The notes beneath the pieces are model-generated. The model was not told the origin of the DNA and ran no database searches. It saw nothing but the letters and a program-made list of their open reading frames with translations. From GCA-2720975 sp964467985 (lineage in GTDB: Bacteria > Planctomycetota > UBA1135 > GCA-002686595): DNA of 64,000 nt. Where the stretch lies: contig CAYXTP010000010.1 in assembly GCA_964467985.1 (NCBI GenBank), forward strand, positions 62,001 through 126,000. The letters are read 5' to 3'. This document shows positions 43,352-51,422 of the stretch, in pieces. Both the position numbers and the translations under genes were made by a program. Every line of letters begins with the position of its first letter. Positions within the stretch are counted from its first letter, which is position 1.

Positions 43352-45403
43352 CTAATCAGGCAGGGGGGTGACCGCACGCAAGGAGAGGCTGAAGGAGCGC
43401 GGCTCCAATTGAATCAGCATCAAGAATGCGGTGCAGCTCATGCCGTAGGCGATCTGGCGTTGCCGCTCGCGCAGGAGCTCTGGGATCTGCTGCGCAATGA
43501 AGTCGCGACGGAACTCGCTCAGGATGGGGTCCACCGCAGCGTTGAGCCGGTCGCGCTGGTCGCGGGTCAACTGACGGCGACCGCGGCCGGGAAACAGCTG
43601 AGGGAGGATCTTGTTCTCTTCCTCGGCGCGCTTCTTGGCCCAATCGATACCGGCCGCCGCGTTCTCGCTGGCCCCTTCCTCTGCCTGCTCCTCCAGGGTC
43701 TTGCGCGCGCCCTGCGGATCCAACCACACCAACAGGTTGGCGCTCGGCACGGTGTCGCTCAGAAGCGCCCCGAATTCGGGTCGATCCGCCAGGCGGGGAT
43801 ACTTGCGGCCTCCGATGGTGGTCGTCTTGTAGATGTCCCTCAACATCTCGTGCACGTTGGTGACAATGAACTGATCGTGCGTGTTCATGGTGGCGATGAC
43901 GCCCGTGCCCGGAACGAAACGCGACCAAAACTCATGCGTGCCATAGTTGCCGATGCTGTGCACGTAGTGCCCCGACGCACCGTCCCGCCCTTCGAGCCCA
44001 AAGTAGGTGGGTGCCTCGCCGATAATGTCACGCAATTCCACCAACCGGTCTTCGTTGGAGTACCAGGTCACAAGGGACACAGCGAACACTGTTTGGCCGT
44101 CGTTGGGCGGGCCCACGTATTCCATGAGACCCGTCTCGGGATTGGGTTTCTCCTCGAGCGGATAGTCGTTCTCTGTCACCACGAGCGCCAAGCGGTTGTG
44201 CAGGGAACTCGCCAGCTGGTCGATAACCGCATTGAGGTTTGGGTAGCGTCCCGTGGACCTAAACGCGTCGGCTAGGTTGGTCCTCATGGCGGGCTCAACA
44301 GACGCCAATACCTGCTCCAACAGGGTGGAAATGGGCCCCTCCAAGTAAGCGAAGAGAACAGCATCCGCCGGGGCCACCGTCGCAATCTTCTCCAAGACAT
44401 CCTTGTGGCCAAAGCCGTTGTCCCGGCCATAGATGCGACGCTGGGCGTCGGTGATCTCCTCTGAGGAGAACGTCCCGTACAATTCGATACTGACGCCTTC
44501 GTCAAAACCGATCACACCCATCGCTTTGCGGCATGCAGGGACCTGAAACACGCGGCCAAGGAAAGCTGTCAGGAAGTGTTGCGAAGAAGTGTCGGGCAAG
44601 GGGCCAGTGTGGCCGGCGTTGTCCAACAAGGCGCGCAGGTCAAGCAGCACCTCCACCTCATCCCCCTTGACGGAACGGCCGCGGGCGTTCGCGATGCGAT
44701 CGCCGTAGTCGGCCGAGAGGAAGAGCGAGTTTTCACCGCGAGCCCGTTCGAGTTCCACGGCCGCCCGCACCAAGCCGGGATCACTGCCCAAGACCCCCAC
44801 GTCCAGGACACGTGCAACGTAGATGTCTTGGCTGAGCTGCCCGCCAGCTAGATGCAAGATGCCTTGCTCCTCGACAATGACGAGGCCGGAGTCCCCCAGC
44901 CCAAGCAAACCTGGGTAATTGAGCGCGCCGAGGGCCGCTTTGGCCATCCAATTCAGGCGTCCGTACACGGCCCAGTCCGCGTGCTTGAGAGTCTGCCCCT
45001 TGAAGCGCCCCGCCAAGGCGAGATCCGAACCACCAAACAGATCGAGGGCCGTGTAGCCCAGTGGAATTTGCTCCAGAACCTCGGCCAGTTGTGCCAAGCT
45101 CTCTTCGACCCCGTTGCGCTCCAGCCAAGCCCCGTAGGCAGGCGAGGCGTCCAGTTCCAACCAAGCCTCCGTGCCCTCGATGCGGCTGGCGGCCGCAAGC
45201 CGCGGAAACTCATCAAAGTCGTCGGCCAGGCCCGACTTGGCCACATAGAAGTCCACGTCCCGAGGCACCAGACCGGCAACATCAAACTCCCAGTCCCCCT
45301 CGTGGGGCGGGAACAGGAAGGTCGAGAAGGCGAAGTAGCCGATGAACAGCACCAGCCCCAGCAGGATGGTGAGAATCTTTAACCAGCGGCGCTTGAAGAT
45401 CAT
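43352..45403 (-). CDS. Large membrane-anchored protein, function unknown
   Basis: 683 residues from the ATG at 45403. One membrane anchor near the N terminus (about 8-27) with a basic start (FKRRWLKI), then a long soluble, presumably periplasmic, part. It contains stretches typical of a mixed alpha/beta protein (DLFGGSDLALAGRF; GVIGFDEGVSIELYG) and a C-terminal helical segment rich in Arg and Glu. I do not recognise the family; DUF3352-like proteins have comparable layout but I cannot confirm that. No motif suggests an enzyme. It is divergent from the aminotransferase gene. Confidence 0.7.
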   Translation of the reverse strand: MIFKRRWLKILTILLGLVLFIGYFAFSTFLFPPHEGDWEFDVAGLVPRDVDFYVAKSGLADDFDEFPRLAAASRIEGTEAWLELDASPAYGAWLERNGVEESLAQLAEVLEQIPLGYTALDLFGGSDLALAGRFKGQTLKHADWAVYGRLNWMAKAALGALNYPGLLGLGDSGLVIVEEQGILHLAGGQLSQDIYVARVLDVGVLGSDPGLVRAAVELERARGENSLFLSADYGDRIANARGRSVKGDEVEVLLDLRALLDNAGHTGPLPDTSSQHFLTAFLGRVFQVPACRKAMGVIGFDEGVSIELYGTFSSEEITDAQRRIYGRDNGFGHKDVLEKIATVAPADAVLFAYLEGPISTLLEQVLASVEPAMRTNLADAFRSTGRYPNLNAVIDQLASSLHNRLALVVTENDYPLEEKPNPETGLMEYVGPPNDGQTVFAVSLVTWYSNEDRLVELRDIIGEAPTYFGLEGRDGASGHYVHSIGNYGTHEFWSRFVPGTGVIATMNTHDQFIVTNVHEMLRDIYKTTTIGGRKYPRLADRPEFGALLSDTVPSANLLVWLDPQGARKTLEEQAEEGASENAAAGIDWAKKRAEEENKILPQLFPGRGRRQLTRDQRDRLNAAVDPILSEFRRDFIAQQIPELLRERQRQIAYGMSCTAFLMLIQLEPRSFSLSLRAVTPLPD

Positions 45404-45599
45404 GGGCGGCAGAAACGATGGGGAGGCGGAAATCTGCGGTGAGGTTGGGAGATTGAATCCGGGGGCGACAGGGAGGGGCCCAGAAAAAGAGCCCACGCAG
45501 GGCTTGGAAGGGTCGGACGACGCGCCGGGGTTCCTCTTCCGGACGGTCTGGGTTTGGTTCAGGTATCGGCGCGGGGCAGCCTCACGTGCAGACTGGTCG

Positions 45600-45605
45600 T
45601 AGACT
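45600..45605 (+). promoter_or_regulatory. -10 element (TAGACT) of a probably leaderless transcript
   Basis: TAGACT ends 8 nt before the ATG at 45614. No Shine-Dalgarno is present in the gap. Confidence 0.35.
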
Positions 45606-45613
45606 GCGACCCC

Positions 45614-46774
45614 ATGCGACTCAACCGACGCGCCTCCAGCCTGACCGGATCGGCGACTCTGGCCCTCGACGCGCGCGCCAAGGAACTCATCCGTTCGGGT
45701 GCGGACATCATCAACATGGCCGTCGGAGAGCCCAACTTTGACGCCCCCGCAGCCATCCAAGCCGCCGCCGTGGAGATTGTGGGCAACGGCAAGGTGCGCT
45801 ACACCCCGCCGGCGGGCCGTCCCGAGTTGCGTGAGACCGTAGCGCGCCACGTCGCCACCACGCGCTCAATCGAAACCAACGCGGACGAAGTAGTGATTAC
45901 CCACAGCTGCAAACACGCACTGTCCCATGCCATGCTCGCCGTGCTCGAACAGGGCGATGAGGTCCTGATTCCCCTACCCGCCTGGTCGAGTTACGACGAA
46001 CAGATTCGATTCGCCGGCGGGGTACCGGTGCACGTCGGCCCGCGCGCCGACCTGGGCCCCAACCTCGAAGCCCTGTCAGAGGCCTGCACCGACAAGACGC
46101 GCGGCATCATGTTGAACTCCCCGTGCAACCCGTCCGGTTATGTCTGGCGTGCGGAGGAACTGCGTCGCCTCGGTGATCTGGCCGAGCAGCACGACCTGTG
46201 GATCATCTCGGACGAGATCTACCGCCGTCTCGTCTACGGGGATGCGGTGCACGTGAGCCCCACGACGCTGTCGCCCGAACTGCGAGCGCGCACGTTGATC
46301 GTCGACGGCGCCAGCAAGGCCTTCGCCATGACCGGCTACCGCATCGGTTTCCTCTTTGGCCCGCCCGCCGTGGCTGGAACCGTGGCGCGCCTGCAGAGCC
46401 AACTGTCCGGCTGCCCCAATGCCATCGCGCAGGAAGCGTACCGGGTGGCCCTGGCCGAGGAACCTGACGAGGTGCAGACCATGGTCGACGCCTACGACGA
46501 GCGCCGGCGTGTACTCGTGGAGGGCCTCCGAGATCTGGGGCTCGAGACGCCCTTGCCACGTGGGGCCTACTACGCCTTCCCCTCGGTGATGGACTTCATT
46601 GATGAGCGCGGGGCGGCAGGATTCTGCGAGGACCTGCTGGAAGCCCAGGGTTTGGTCGTGGTCCCGGGCACGGTCTTCGGCATGGACGATCACGTGCGCC
46701 TTTCCTGTGCGGTTTCCCTGGACGTCATCCACGACGCCCTGACACGGTTGGGACAGTTCCTCGAGAGCAAGTAG
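45614..46774 (+). CDS. Pyridoxal-phosphate aminotransferase, class I/II (aspartate aminotransferase-like)
   Basis: 386 residues, normal for fold-type I class I/II aminotransferases. Landmarks: MAVGEPNFDAP near 33-43, YTPPAGRPELRETVA near 60-75, NSPCNPSGYVW near 168 (PLP-contact Asn), SDEIYRRLVYG near 198, the PLP Lys in DGASKAFAMTGYRIG near 235, and the substrate-carboxylate Arg near 365 (HVRLSCA). Probably aspartate or broad-range amino acid transamination; the exact substrate cannot be read. Confidence 0.92.
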   Translation: MRLNRRASSLTGSATLALDARAKELIRSGADIINMAVGEPNFDAPAAIQAAAVEIVGNGKVRYTPPAGRPELRETVARHVATTRSIETNADEVVITHSCKHALSHAMLAVLEQGDEVLIPLPAWSSYDEQIRFAGGVPVHVGPRADLGPNLEALSEACTDKTRGIMLNSPCNPSGYVWRAEELRRLGDLAEQHDLWIISDEIYRRLVYGDAVHVSPTTLSPELRARTLIVDGASKAFAMTGYRIGFLFGPPAVAGTVARLQSQLSGCPNAIAQEAYRVALAEEPDEVQTMVDAYDERRRVLVEGLRDLGLETPLPRGAYYAFPSVMDFIDERGAAGFCEDLLEAQGLVVVPGTVFGMDDHVRLSCAVSLDVIHDALTRLGQFLESK

Positions 46775-46900
46775 ACGGACGGCCCACCCTCCCCACCAGG
46801 AGGACTCCCCAGACTCCCGATTCCTACGGTGAGCCGTCCGGGGAGGGAGACGGTCCGCAAGCGAGCCGATTTCAGCTCCTCCGAAGTTCTTCTCCCGGAT

Positions 46901-48274
46901 TCAGACCTGATACCCGTCCCGCGCGCCTTCGAATTCGCCGCGGGTGATCTCCTGGACCTTGGCCAAGAGGGCCGGGTCCTCGGCGTCGGTGAAGACGTAG
47001 AACTTCCAGAGGTTGCGGTAGGACTCCTCCAGATCCGAGAGGCGTGGCACGCGTTCGGTGAATTGTGAGAGGGGCTGCACGCCCTGTTCGCCGGGCCAGC
47101 GGACATGGATGCGGGCTTCTTTCAGCTGCATACTCCGAGCTGGGCAATACACGATGACCTTGACGTCTCGGCCCGTGGCGAAGCGTACGAGCTCCGCGAT
47201 GCGTGCTTCCATGTCCACGCGCCGGTCGCGCGCGCCGGGGGAGAAGAAACGCTCGAGCAGCTGCGCCTGGGCATCTTTGTTGCCGTGTCGGGGGAAGACA
47301 CAAGCGCGCTTGTAGAGGCGGCGGTAGCGCACGCGATCGGTTAGCTCCCGGACTTCGACACCGACAGTCGCAGGCGAGGCCTCGGCGGCCTTGTCCAAGA
47401 CGTCCAAAAGCGACGCGTCAGTCTGGTCCTGAAGATCGCTCTGGGTGAGTACGTCCGCGGCTACCAGATGTTCGACTGCGCGGGCCACCAAGGCACCTGC
47501 GCAGACCTTGGCGTGGTGGTAGTAGACGCGTTCGGAGAAGTAGTAGCGCGCCTCGAGCATGCGCACGATCTCGCTCAGGATGTCCTCCCGCAGCAGAGCG
47601 TGCTTGGCCAGGTCGATGTACAGGTTGCCGCTCTCCCGATCGATCTTGAAATAGCTCGTAACGCGCGGGTCCACCTCCAGGTGCAGGCCAGTGAAGTAGG
47701 CATCCCGGGCGAGGTAGTCGAGTATGTCGGCCGCGATCGTTCCCCCAACGAGCTGGTGCCAGTACGCAGGCACCTCACGGCGGCCATCGGTTCCCGCAGG
47801 CGTCAGAATGCTGAACACATCCTCGTACACACCCAGGTCACGCAGGACTCGACCCAGCGCACGGGCGGGATCGAATAGGCGCTGGAAACGATGGGGTGTG
47901 TCGTGGCGCTCGAAGAGCCCGTCCTGATCTTCGATGCTGTGCCCGTGGGGAATGTGTGCCACGTCGTGCAAGAGTGCGGCGAGCCGAATGACCCGCGCCT
48001 CTTCATCGCTGATCGACAGACTCGTCGCCGGGTCGAATTCAAATGACAACCGAATGGCATCGATCATCTTCTGAGCCATGTGCACGGTCCCGATCGAATG
48101 GTCGAAGCGGGTGTGCACGGCGCCCGGGTAGACGAGATAGGCGGTGCCCAGTTGTTTGACCCCACGCAGGCGCTGCATCTCGGGCGTGTCGAGCACGCGC
48201 AACTCCTCGTGGGTCAAGTACACGTCCCCGTGTACGGGATCGCGCAGCACGCTGAAGCGCTTGGGACGGCCCAT
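46901..48274 (-). CDS. HD-domain phosphohydrolase (SAMHD1/dGTPase-like)
   Basis: 457 residues. The HD signature is complete: HTRFDHSIGT (first His), LLHDVAHIPHGH (His-Asp), and Asp in the ARDAYFTG segment, preceded by an N-terminal DPVHGDVYLT motif and EMQRLRGVKQLG. These are typical of the SAMHD1/YdfL-like branch, which hydrolyses dNTPs or related nucleotides. The gene starts 4 nt after the hldD stop, so it is the second gene of that unit. In the 126 nt downstream are two alternative inverted repeats (CGGACGGC at 46776 with GCCGTCCG at 46833; CCCTCCCC at 46787 with GGGGAGGG at 46840), which may form a terminator. Confidence 0.88.
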   Translation of the reverse strand: MGRPKRFSVLRDPVHGDVYLTHEELRVLDTPEMQRLRGVKQLGTAYLVYPGAVHTRFDHSIGTVHMAQKMIDAIRLSFEFDPATSLSISDEEARVIRLAALLHDVAHIPHGHSIEDQDGLFERHDTPHRFQRLFDPARALGRVLRDLGVYEDVFSILTPAGTDGRREVPAYWHQLVGGTIAADILDYLARDAYFTGLHLEVDPRVTSYFKIDRESGNLYIDLAKHALLREDILSEIVRMLEARYYFSERVYYHHAKVCAGALVARAVEHLVAADVLTQSDLQDQTDASLLDVLDKAAEASPATVGVEVRELTDRVRYRRLYKRACVFPRHGNKDAQAQLLERFFSPGARDRRVDMEARIAELVRFATGRDVKVIVYCPARSMQLKEARIHVRWPGEQGVQPLSQFTERVPRLSDLEESYRNLWKFYVFTDAEDPALLAKVQEITRGEFEGARDGYQV

Positions 48275-48278
48275 GCCC

Positions 48279-49259
48279 TCAGCCCTCCAGCCGAGACTGC
48301 AGGCGCGCGACGTAGAGAGCCACTCCCTCCTCCAGAGAGGTGAAGGGCACCTCGTAACCCGCCGCCTTCAGGCGGTCCATGCGCGCTTCAGTGAAGTACT
48401 GATAACGCTCGCGCAGGTCTTCGGGTGTCGGGATGTAATCGATCTGCACCGGGGCATCGAGGGCCTTGAAGGTGGCCTCGGCCAGCTCCTTGAACGAGCG
48501 CGCCGTGCCCGTGCCCAGGTTGTAGATCCCGCGCTGGATGGGGTGGTCCAAGGCAAACAGCAGCACGTCGACGACATCCTGAACGTAGATGAAGTCGCGC
48601 ATCTGCCCACCATCCTCGTAGTCGGGGTGGTGGCTTTGGAATAGCCGCACGCGCCCCGACTCGCGAATCTGGTCAAAGGCCTGCAGCACGACGCTGGCCA
48701 TGCGCTGCTTGTGCCGCTCGCCGAAACCGTAGACGTTGAAGAACTTGAAGCCCGACCAGCTGGGCGGCTGGACGTTCAGGGACTCTTGCTCCAAAGCCCA
48801 CAGGTCGAAGTCCAGTTTGGATTGGCCGTAGGGGTTGAGGGGCTGGAGACTCGCCATGGAACCCTCGTCATCGTCATAGCCCTGCGCCCCGTCCCCGTAG
48901 GTGGCCGCCGAGCTGGCGTAGACGAAGGGCACCTGCATGACTGTGCAGAACTGCCACAGACTGCGGCTGTAGTCGAGATTCACGCGCTTCAAGAACTCCA
49001 CGTCCAATTCCGTGGTGTCCGTGCAGGCTCCCAGGTGCACGATTCCCCCCAACTGCGGCCGCTCGTCGTCGAGGAATGCGAGCAATTCATCCCGGTGCAG
49101 GGTTCGCCCGAAATCCAGGCCCGCGTGCTCCTCGCGCTGCCCCAGCAGTGCCGGATCGTCCACAGAGATCACATCCCAGCCGCGCTCATTGCAGGCTTCC
49201 ACGAGCCGCGCGCCAATGAAACCCGCTGCGCCGGTGATCAGGAGGGGTGAGGTGGTCAT
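48279..49259 (-). CDS. hldD: ADP-L-glycero-D-manno-heptose 6-epimerase
   Basis: 326 residues from the ATG at 49259. Extended SDR: NAD loop LLITGAAGFIGARLVEA, then HLGACTDTTELD, a hallmark of HldD/RfaD, catalytic Tyr and Lys in NPYGQSKLDFDL, FNVYGFGERHKQRMASVV and QMRDFIYVQDV. It epimerises ADP-D-glycero-D-manno-heptose, a precursor of the LPS inner core, which implies a Gram-negative outer membrane with heptose. An alternative assignment would be another NDP-sugar epimerase, but the TDTTE and HKQRMAS blocks favour HldD. Confidence 0.9.
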   Translation of the reverse strand: MTTSPLLITGAAGFIGARLVEACNERGWDVISVDDPALLGQREEHAGLDFGRTLHRDELLAFLDDERPQLGGIVHLGACTDTTELDVEFLKRVNLDYSRSLWQFCTVMQVPFVYASSAATYGDGAQGYDDDEGSMASLQPLNPYGQSKLDFDLWALEQESLNVQPPSWSGFKFFNVYGFGERHKQRMASVVLQAFDQIRESGRVRLFQSHHPDYEDGGQMRDFIYVQDVVDVLLFALDHPIQRGIYNLGTGTARSFKELAEATFKALDAPVQIDYIPTPEDLRERYQYFTEARMDRLKAAGYEVPFTSLEEGVALYVARLQSRLEG

Positions 49260-49456
49260 GCTGGGGATGAGTATGGGGCGGGGGACTGAGCGAGAAGCCC
49301 AGTGGGCGTCGAAAACGGGCCACCGGGCGGGCCAGCTTGGCTCCACACAGGCTAGCGCCCCTGGTTCTCCCTGCAATCGCGGGTGACCCGGTGCGTCTGA
49401 GATCCTGTCCCCACCTGTCCGGCAGGGCACTGGGGCAGTGAGTGAATCCGGGTATG

Positions 49457-49498
49457 TGTACACCTATAGTATCCATGTACAGTCGCCTACTGTACACT
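49457..49498 (+). promoter_or_regulatory. Promoter/operator of the toxin-antitoxin pair
   Basis: TGTACAGT (49476-49483), 5-nt spacer, ACTGTACA (49489-49496): perfect 8-bp inverted repeat. A third TGTACA lies at 49457-49462. Possible -10 hexamers are TATAGT (49465-49470) and TACACT (49493-49498), the latter overlapping the right arm. The antitoxin start is 20 nt downstream of the palindrome. AbiEi-type antitoxins repress their own promoter by binding inverted repeats. Confidence 0.6.
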
Positions 49499-49516
49499 GT
49501 CGATATTGATTTACAT

Positions 49517-50512
49517 ATGATTCCGTTGCACCCAATCCAGGACCTGCAGGCCCACCTTGAACGGGTATTCGGAGACCCTGTGGAGCTCAGCTCCACGGAG
49601 GGCCCGACCCTGCCGGCTTACCTCGCCAGGGCGTACACCTTCTGGCGCGGGGAGCTGGTGGGCCACGAGGTTCTCTTCGCCTGCGCGCGCCGGGCTCGAC
49701 GACACGTCACGGCGAAACGGATCGAGGCCGATGCGCGAGCTCTCCAGGCTGCCGCCGAGGGAGAGTTCGTCGTGCTCGTGCTGGCGCGCATGGAGGCCCA
49801 TGTGCGCCGACGTCTCCTGCGCGGCCGCGTGCCATTCGTCGTCCCGGGACGCCAACTGTTCCTGCCGACAATCGGCCTCGACCTGCAAGAACGGGATCTG
49901 GGCCCGGCCCGCGCGCCGGTGGACCAACTGGAGTGGGCGAGCCAGGTGACGGTGCTGCGACACCTGCTCTGGCGCGACGTCCAGGAAAAGTCGCTGCGGG
50001 CTGTTGCCGCGCTGATCGGGTACTCGGCGATGACCCTCTCGAACGTACAGCGTCAACTGGTTTCGACTTCGATCGCCAGAATCGAAAGCCGAGGGCGGGC
50101 GCACACCCTCCTGTTCGACGGCAACCCACGAGACGCGTGGACTGCGGCACTCCCCCACTTGCGAACGCCGGTTCGGCGCGCGACTGCGGTCCGGGTGGTG
50201 ACTGAGTTGCCCGACGCGCTACCCGCCGGGCTCAGCGCCTTGGCACAAATGACGGCCATCGCGGACACGGCCCTCCCCACCCTTGCGATCGATCGTGAGC
50301 ATGCCGCTCGTGCGTTACAGGATGGCTGCATCGAGGCGTGTCCCGATGCTGACGAGGCCGACGTGCTGCTCGAAATCTGGAACTACGATCCACGCACGCT
50401 CGCTCAGGGCCACAAGGTGGACCCGCTGTCCCTGTATCTGAGCGTGCGCGACGACCCGGACGCGAGAATGGAGCAAGCCGCAGAACAGCTCTTGGATAAA
50501 GTGAAATGGTGA
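49517..50512 (+). CDS. AbiEi-like winged-helix antitoxin/regulator
   Basis: 331 residues from the ATG at 49517; earlier in-frame starts at 49442 (GTG) and 49475 lie in the operator and are unlikely. N-terminal part (about 1-150) is Arg-rich and helical with a hydrophobic strand (FVVLVLARMEAHVRR). A winged-helix-like segment follows (KSLRAVAALIGYSAMTLSNVQRQLV, then the wing ESRGRAHTLLF), and a C-terminal domain (VRVVTELPDALPAGLSAL). Layout and the 7-nt overlap with a nucleotidyltransferase gene match AbiE-type (type IV) toxin-antitoxin operons, where the first gene is the repressor and antitoxin. Family assignment is inferred from context and fold. Confidence 0.7.
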   Translation: MIPLHPIQDLQAHLERVFGDPVELSSTEGPTLPAYLARAYTFWRGELVGHEVLFACARRARRHVTAKRIEADARALQAAAEGEFVVLVLARMEAHVRRRLLRGRVPFVVPGRQLFLPTIGLDLQERDLGPARAPVDQLEWASQVTVLRHLLWRDVQEKSLRAVAALIGYSAMTLSNVQRQLVSTSIARIESRGRAHTLLFDGNPRDAWTAALPHLRTPVRRATAVRVVTELPDALPAGLSALAQMTAIADTALPTLAIDREHAARALQDGCIEACPDADEADVLLEIWNYDPRTLAQGHKVDPLSLYLSVRDDPDARMEQAAEQLLDKVKW

Positions 50513-51291
50513 AAGGGCTCGACGTGTTTCGGGAGCACTTCGCCGGGAACGCAGGCAGCTTCGTCCTCATCGGCGGTGTCGCCACCCAACTCTGGTTCGA
50601 GAACGCTGGAATCCCGGCGCGAGCCACCAAGGACATCGACATGGTGTTCCGCATCGAAGCAGCAGATGAAGCGTTCATGCGACGGGTCTGGGATTTCGTG
50701 CGCGCGGGCAAGTACGCGGTCAAGCAGCGCAGCGACGGCCGACGTGAGCTCTTCCGCTTCGCGAACCCAACGGAATCGGCCTACCCGTTCATGCTCGAGA
50801 TCTTCGCGGGGACGCCCGCCGCCCTCGAGGTCCCTGGCGATCAGAAGATCGTCCCAGTTCCTGCAGGCAATGATGTCTCGAGTCTGTCCGCAATCCTCGT
50901 CGATGAGAACTACTACGAACTGATCACGACCAACTCGCGGGTAGTCGACGGGCTCCCGATTGCGACACCTGGTTGTTTGATACTCCTGAAAGCTCGCGCC
51001 TGGTTGGACCTGTCGTCCCGCAAGGCGGGTGGAGAACGCATCGACAGCAAGAACATCAAGAAGCACCGCGATGACGTGTTCAAGCTGTCCCAGCTGCTTG
51101 CAGTGAGCAGCACCTTCGAGACTCAGGAGCGGGTGTGGGAGGATCTCGGCGAATTTCTGGATCAGTTTCCACCCGATTCGAAGGCGTGGGACGCCGTCGC
51201 GAATTCGGCGGCGAGCTGCGGTCTCGACCTCCCACCAGCGATCGACGTCTTGGCGCTGCTTCGCGGGCACTTCGTGGTTCAGACTGGCTAG
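50506..51291 (+). CDS. AbiEii-like nucleotidyltransferase toxin
   Basis: 261 residues; ATG at 50506 overlaps the antitoxin TGA by 7 nt. The minimal nucleotidyltransferase motif is present: IGGVATQLWFENAGIPARATKDIDMVF, with GG, the basic TKDID and the two catalytic Asp residues, near 24-50. A third acidic position is probably in PFMLEIFAG near 104. C-terminal helices with ATPGCLILLKARAWLDLS resemble the AbiEii/AbiGii family, which inactivates tRNAs by adding nucleotides to their 3' ends. Function by homology and operon structure; activity is not shown. Confidence 0.75.
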   Translation: MVKGLDVFREHFAGNAGSFVLIGGVATQLWFENAGIPARATKDIDMVFRIEAADEAFMRRVWDFVRAGKYAVKQRSDGRRELFRFANPTESAYPFMLEIFAGTPAALEVPGDQKIVPVPAGNDVSSLSAILVDENYYELITTNSRVVDGLPIATPGCLILLKARAWLDLSSRKAGGERIDSKNIKKHRDDVFKLSQLLAVSSTFETQERVWEDLGEFLDQFPPDSKAWDAVANSAASCGLDLPPAIDVLALLRGHFVVQTG

Positions 51292-51410
51292 TTGACCTGA
51301 ACGCGGCGAGTCGCCCGCCAACACCACAGGCTATTGCGTGCGGCCCGGTCTGTAGACACGACGGTGTCAAAATGGCTTCGACAGACAGGCCCGCTCGATG
51401 CCCTACAGGC

Positions 51411-51416
51411 TAACGT
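51411..51416 (+). promoter_or_regulatory. -10 element (TAACGT) of a probably leaderless transcript
   Basis: TAACGT ends 6 nt before the GTG at 51423. The GGGGGA between them is too close to the start codon to act as a Shine-Dalgarno. Confidence 0.3.
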
Positions 51417-51422
51417 GGGGGA

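Noticed and set aside
46776..46857. Firm terminator call after the aminotransferase gene
   Set aside because: Two mutually exclusive inverted repeats with long loops and no T tract; mentioned only as a possibility in the HD-domain entry.
49442..49516. Earlier starts (49442 or 49475) for the antitoxin
   Set aside because: They would place the palindromic operator inside the coding region, and the added residues have no similarity to a domain.
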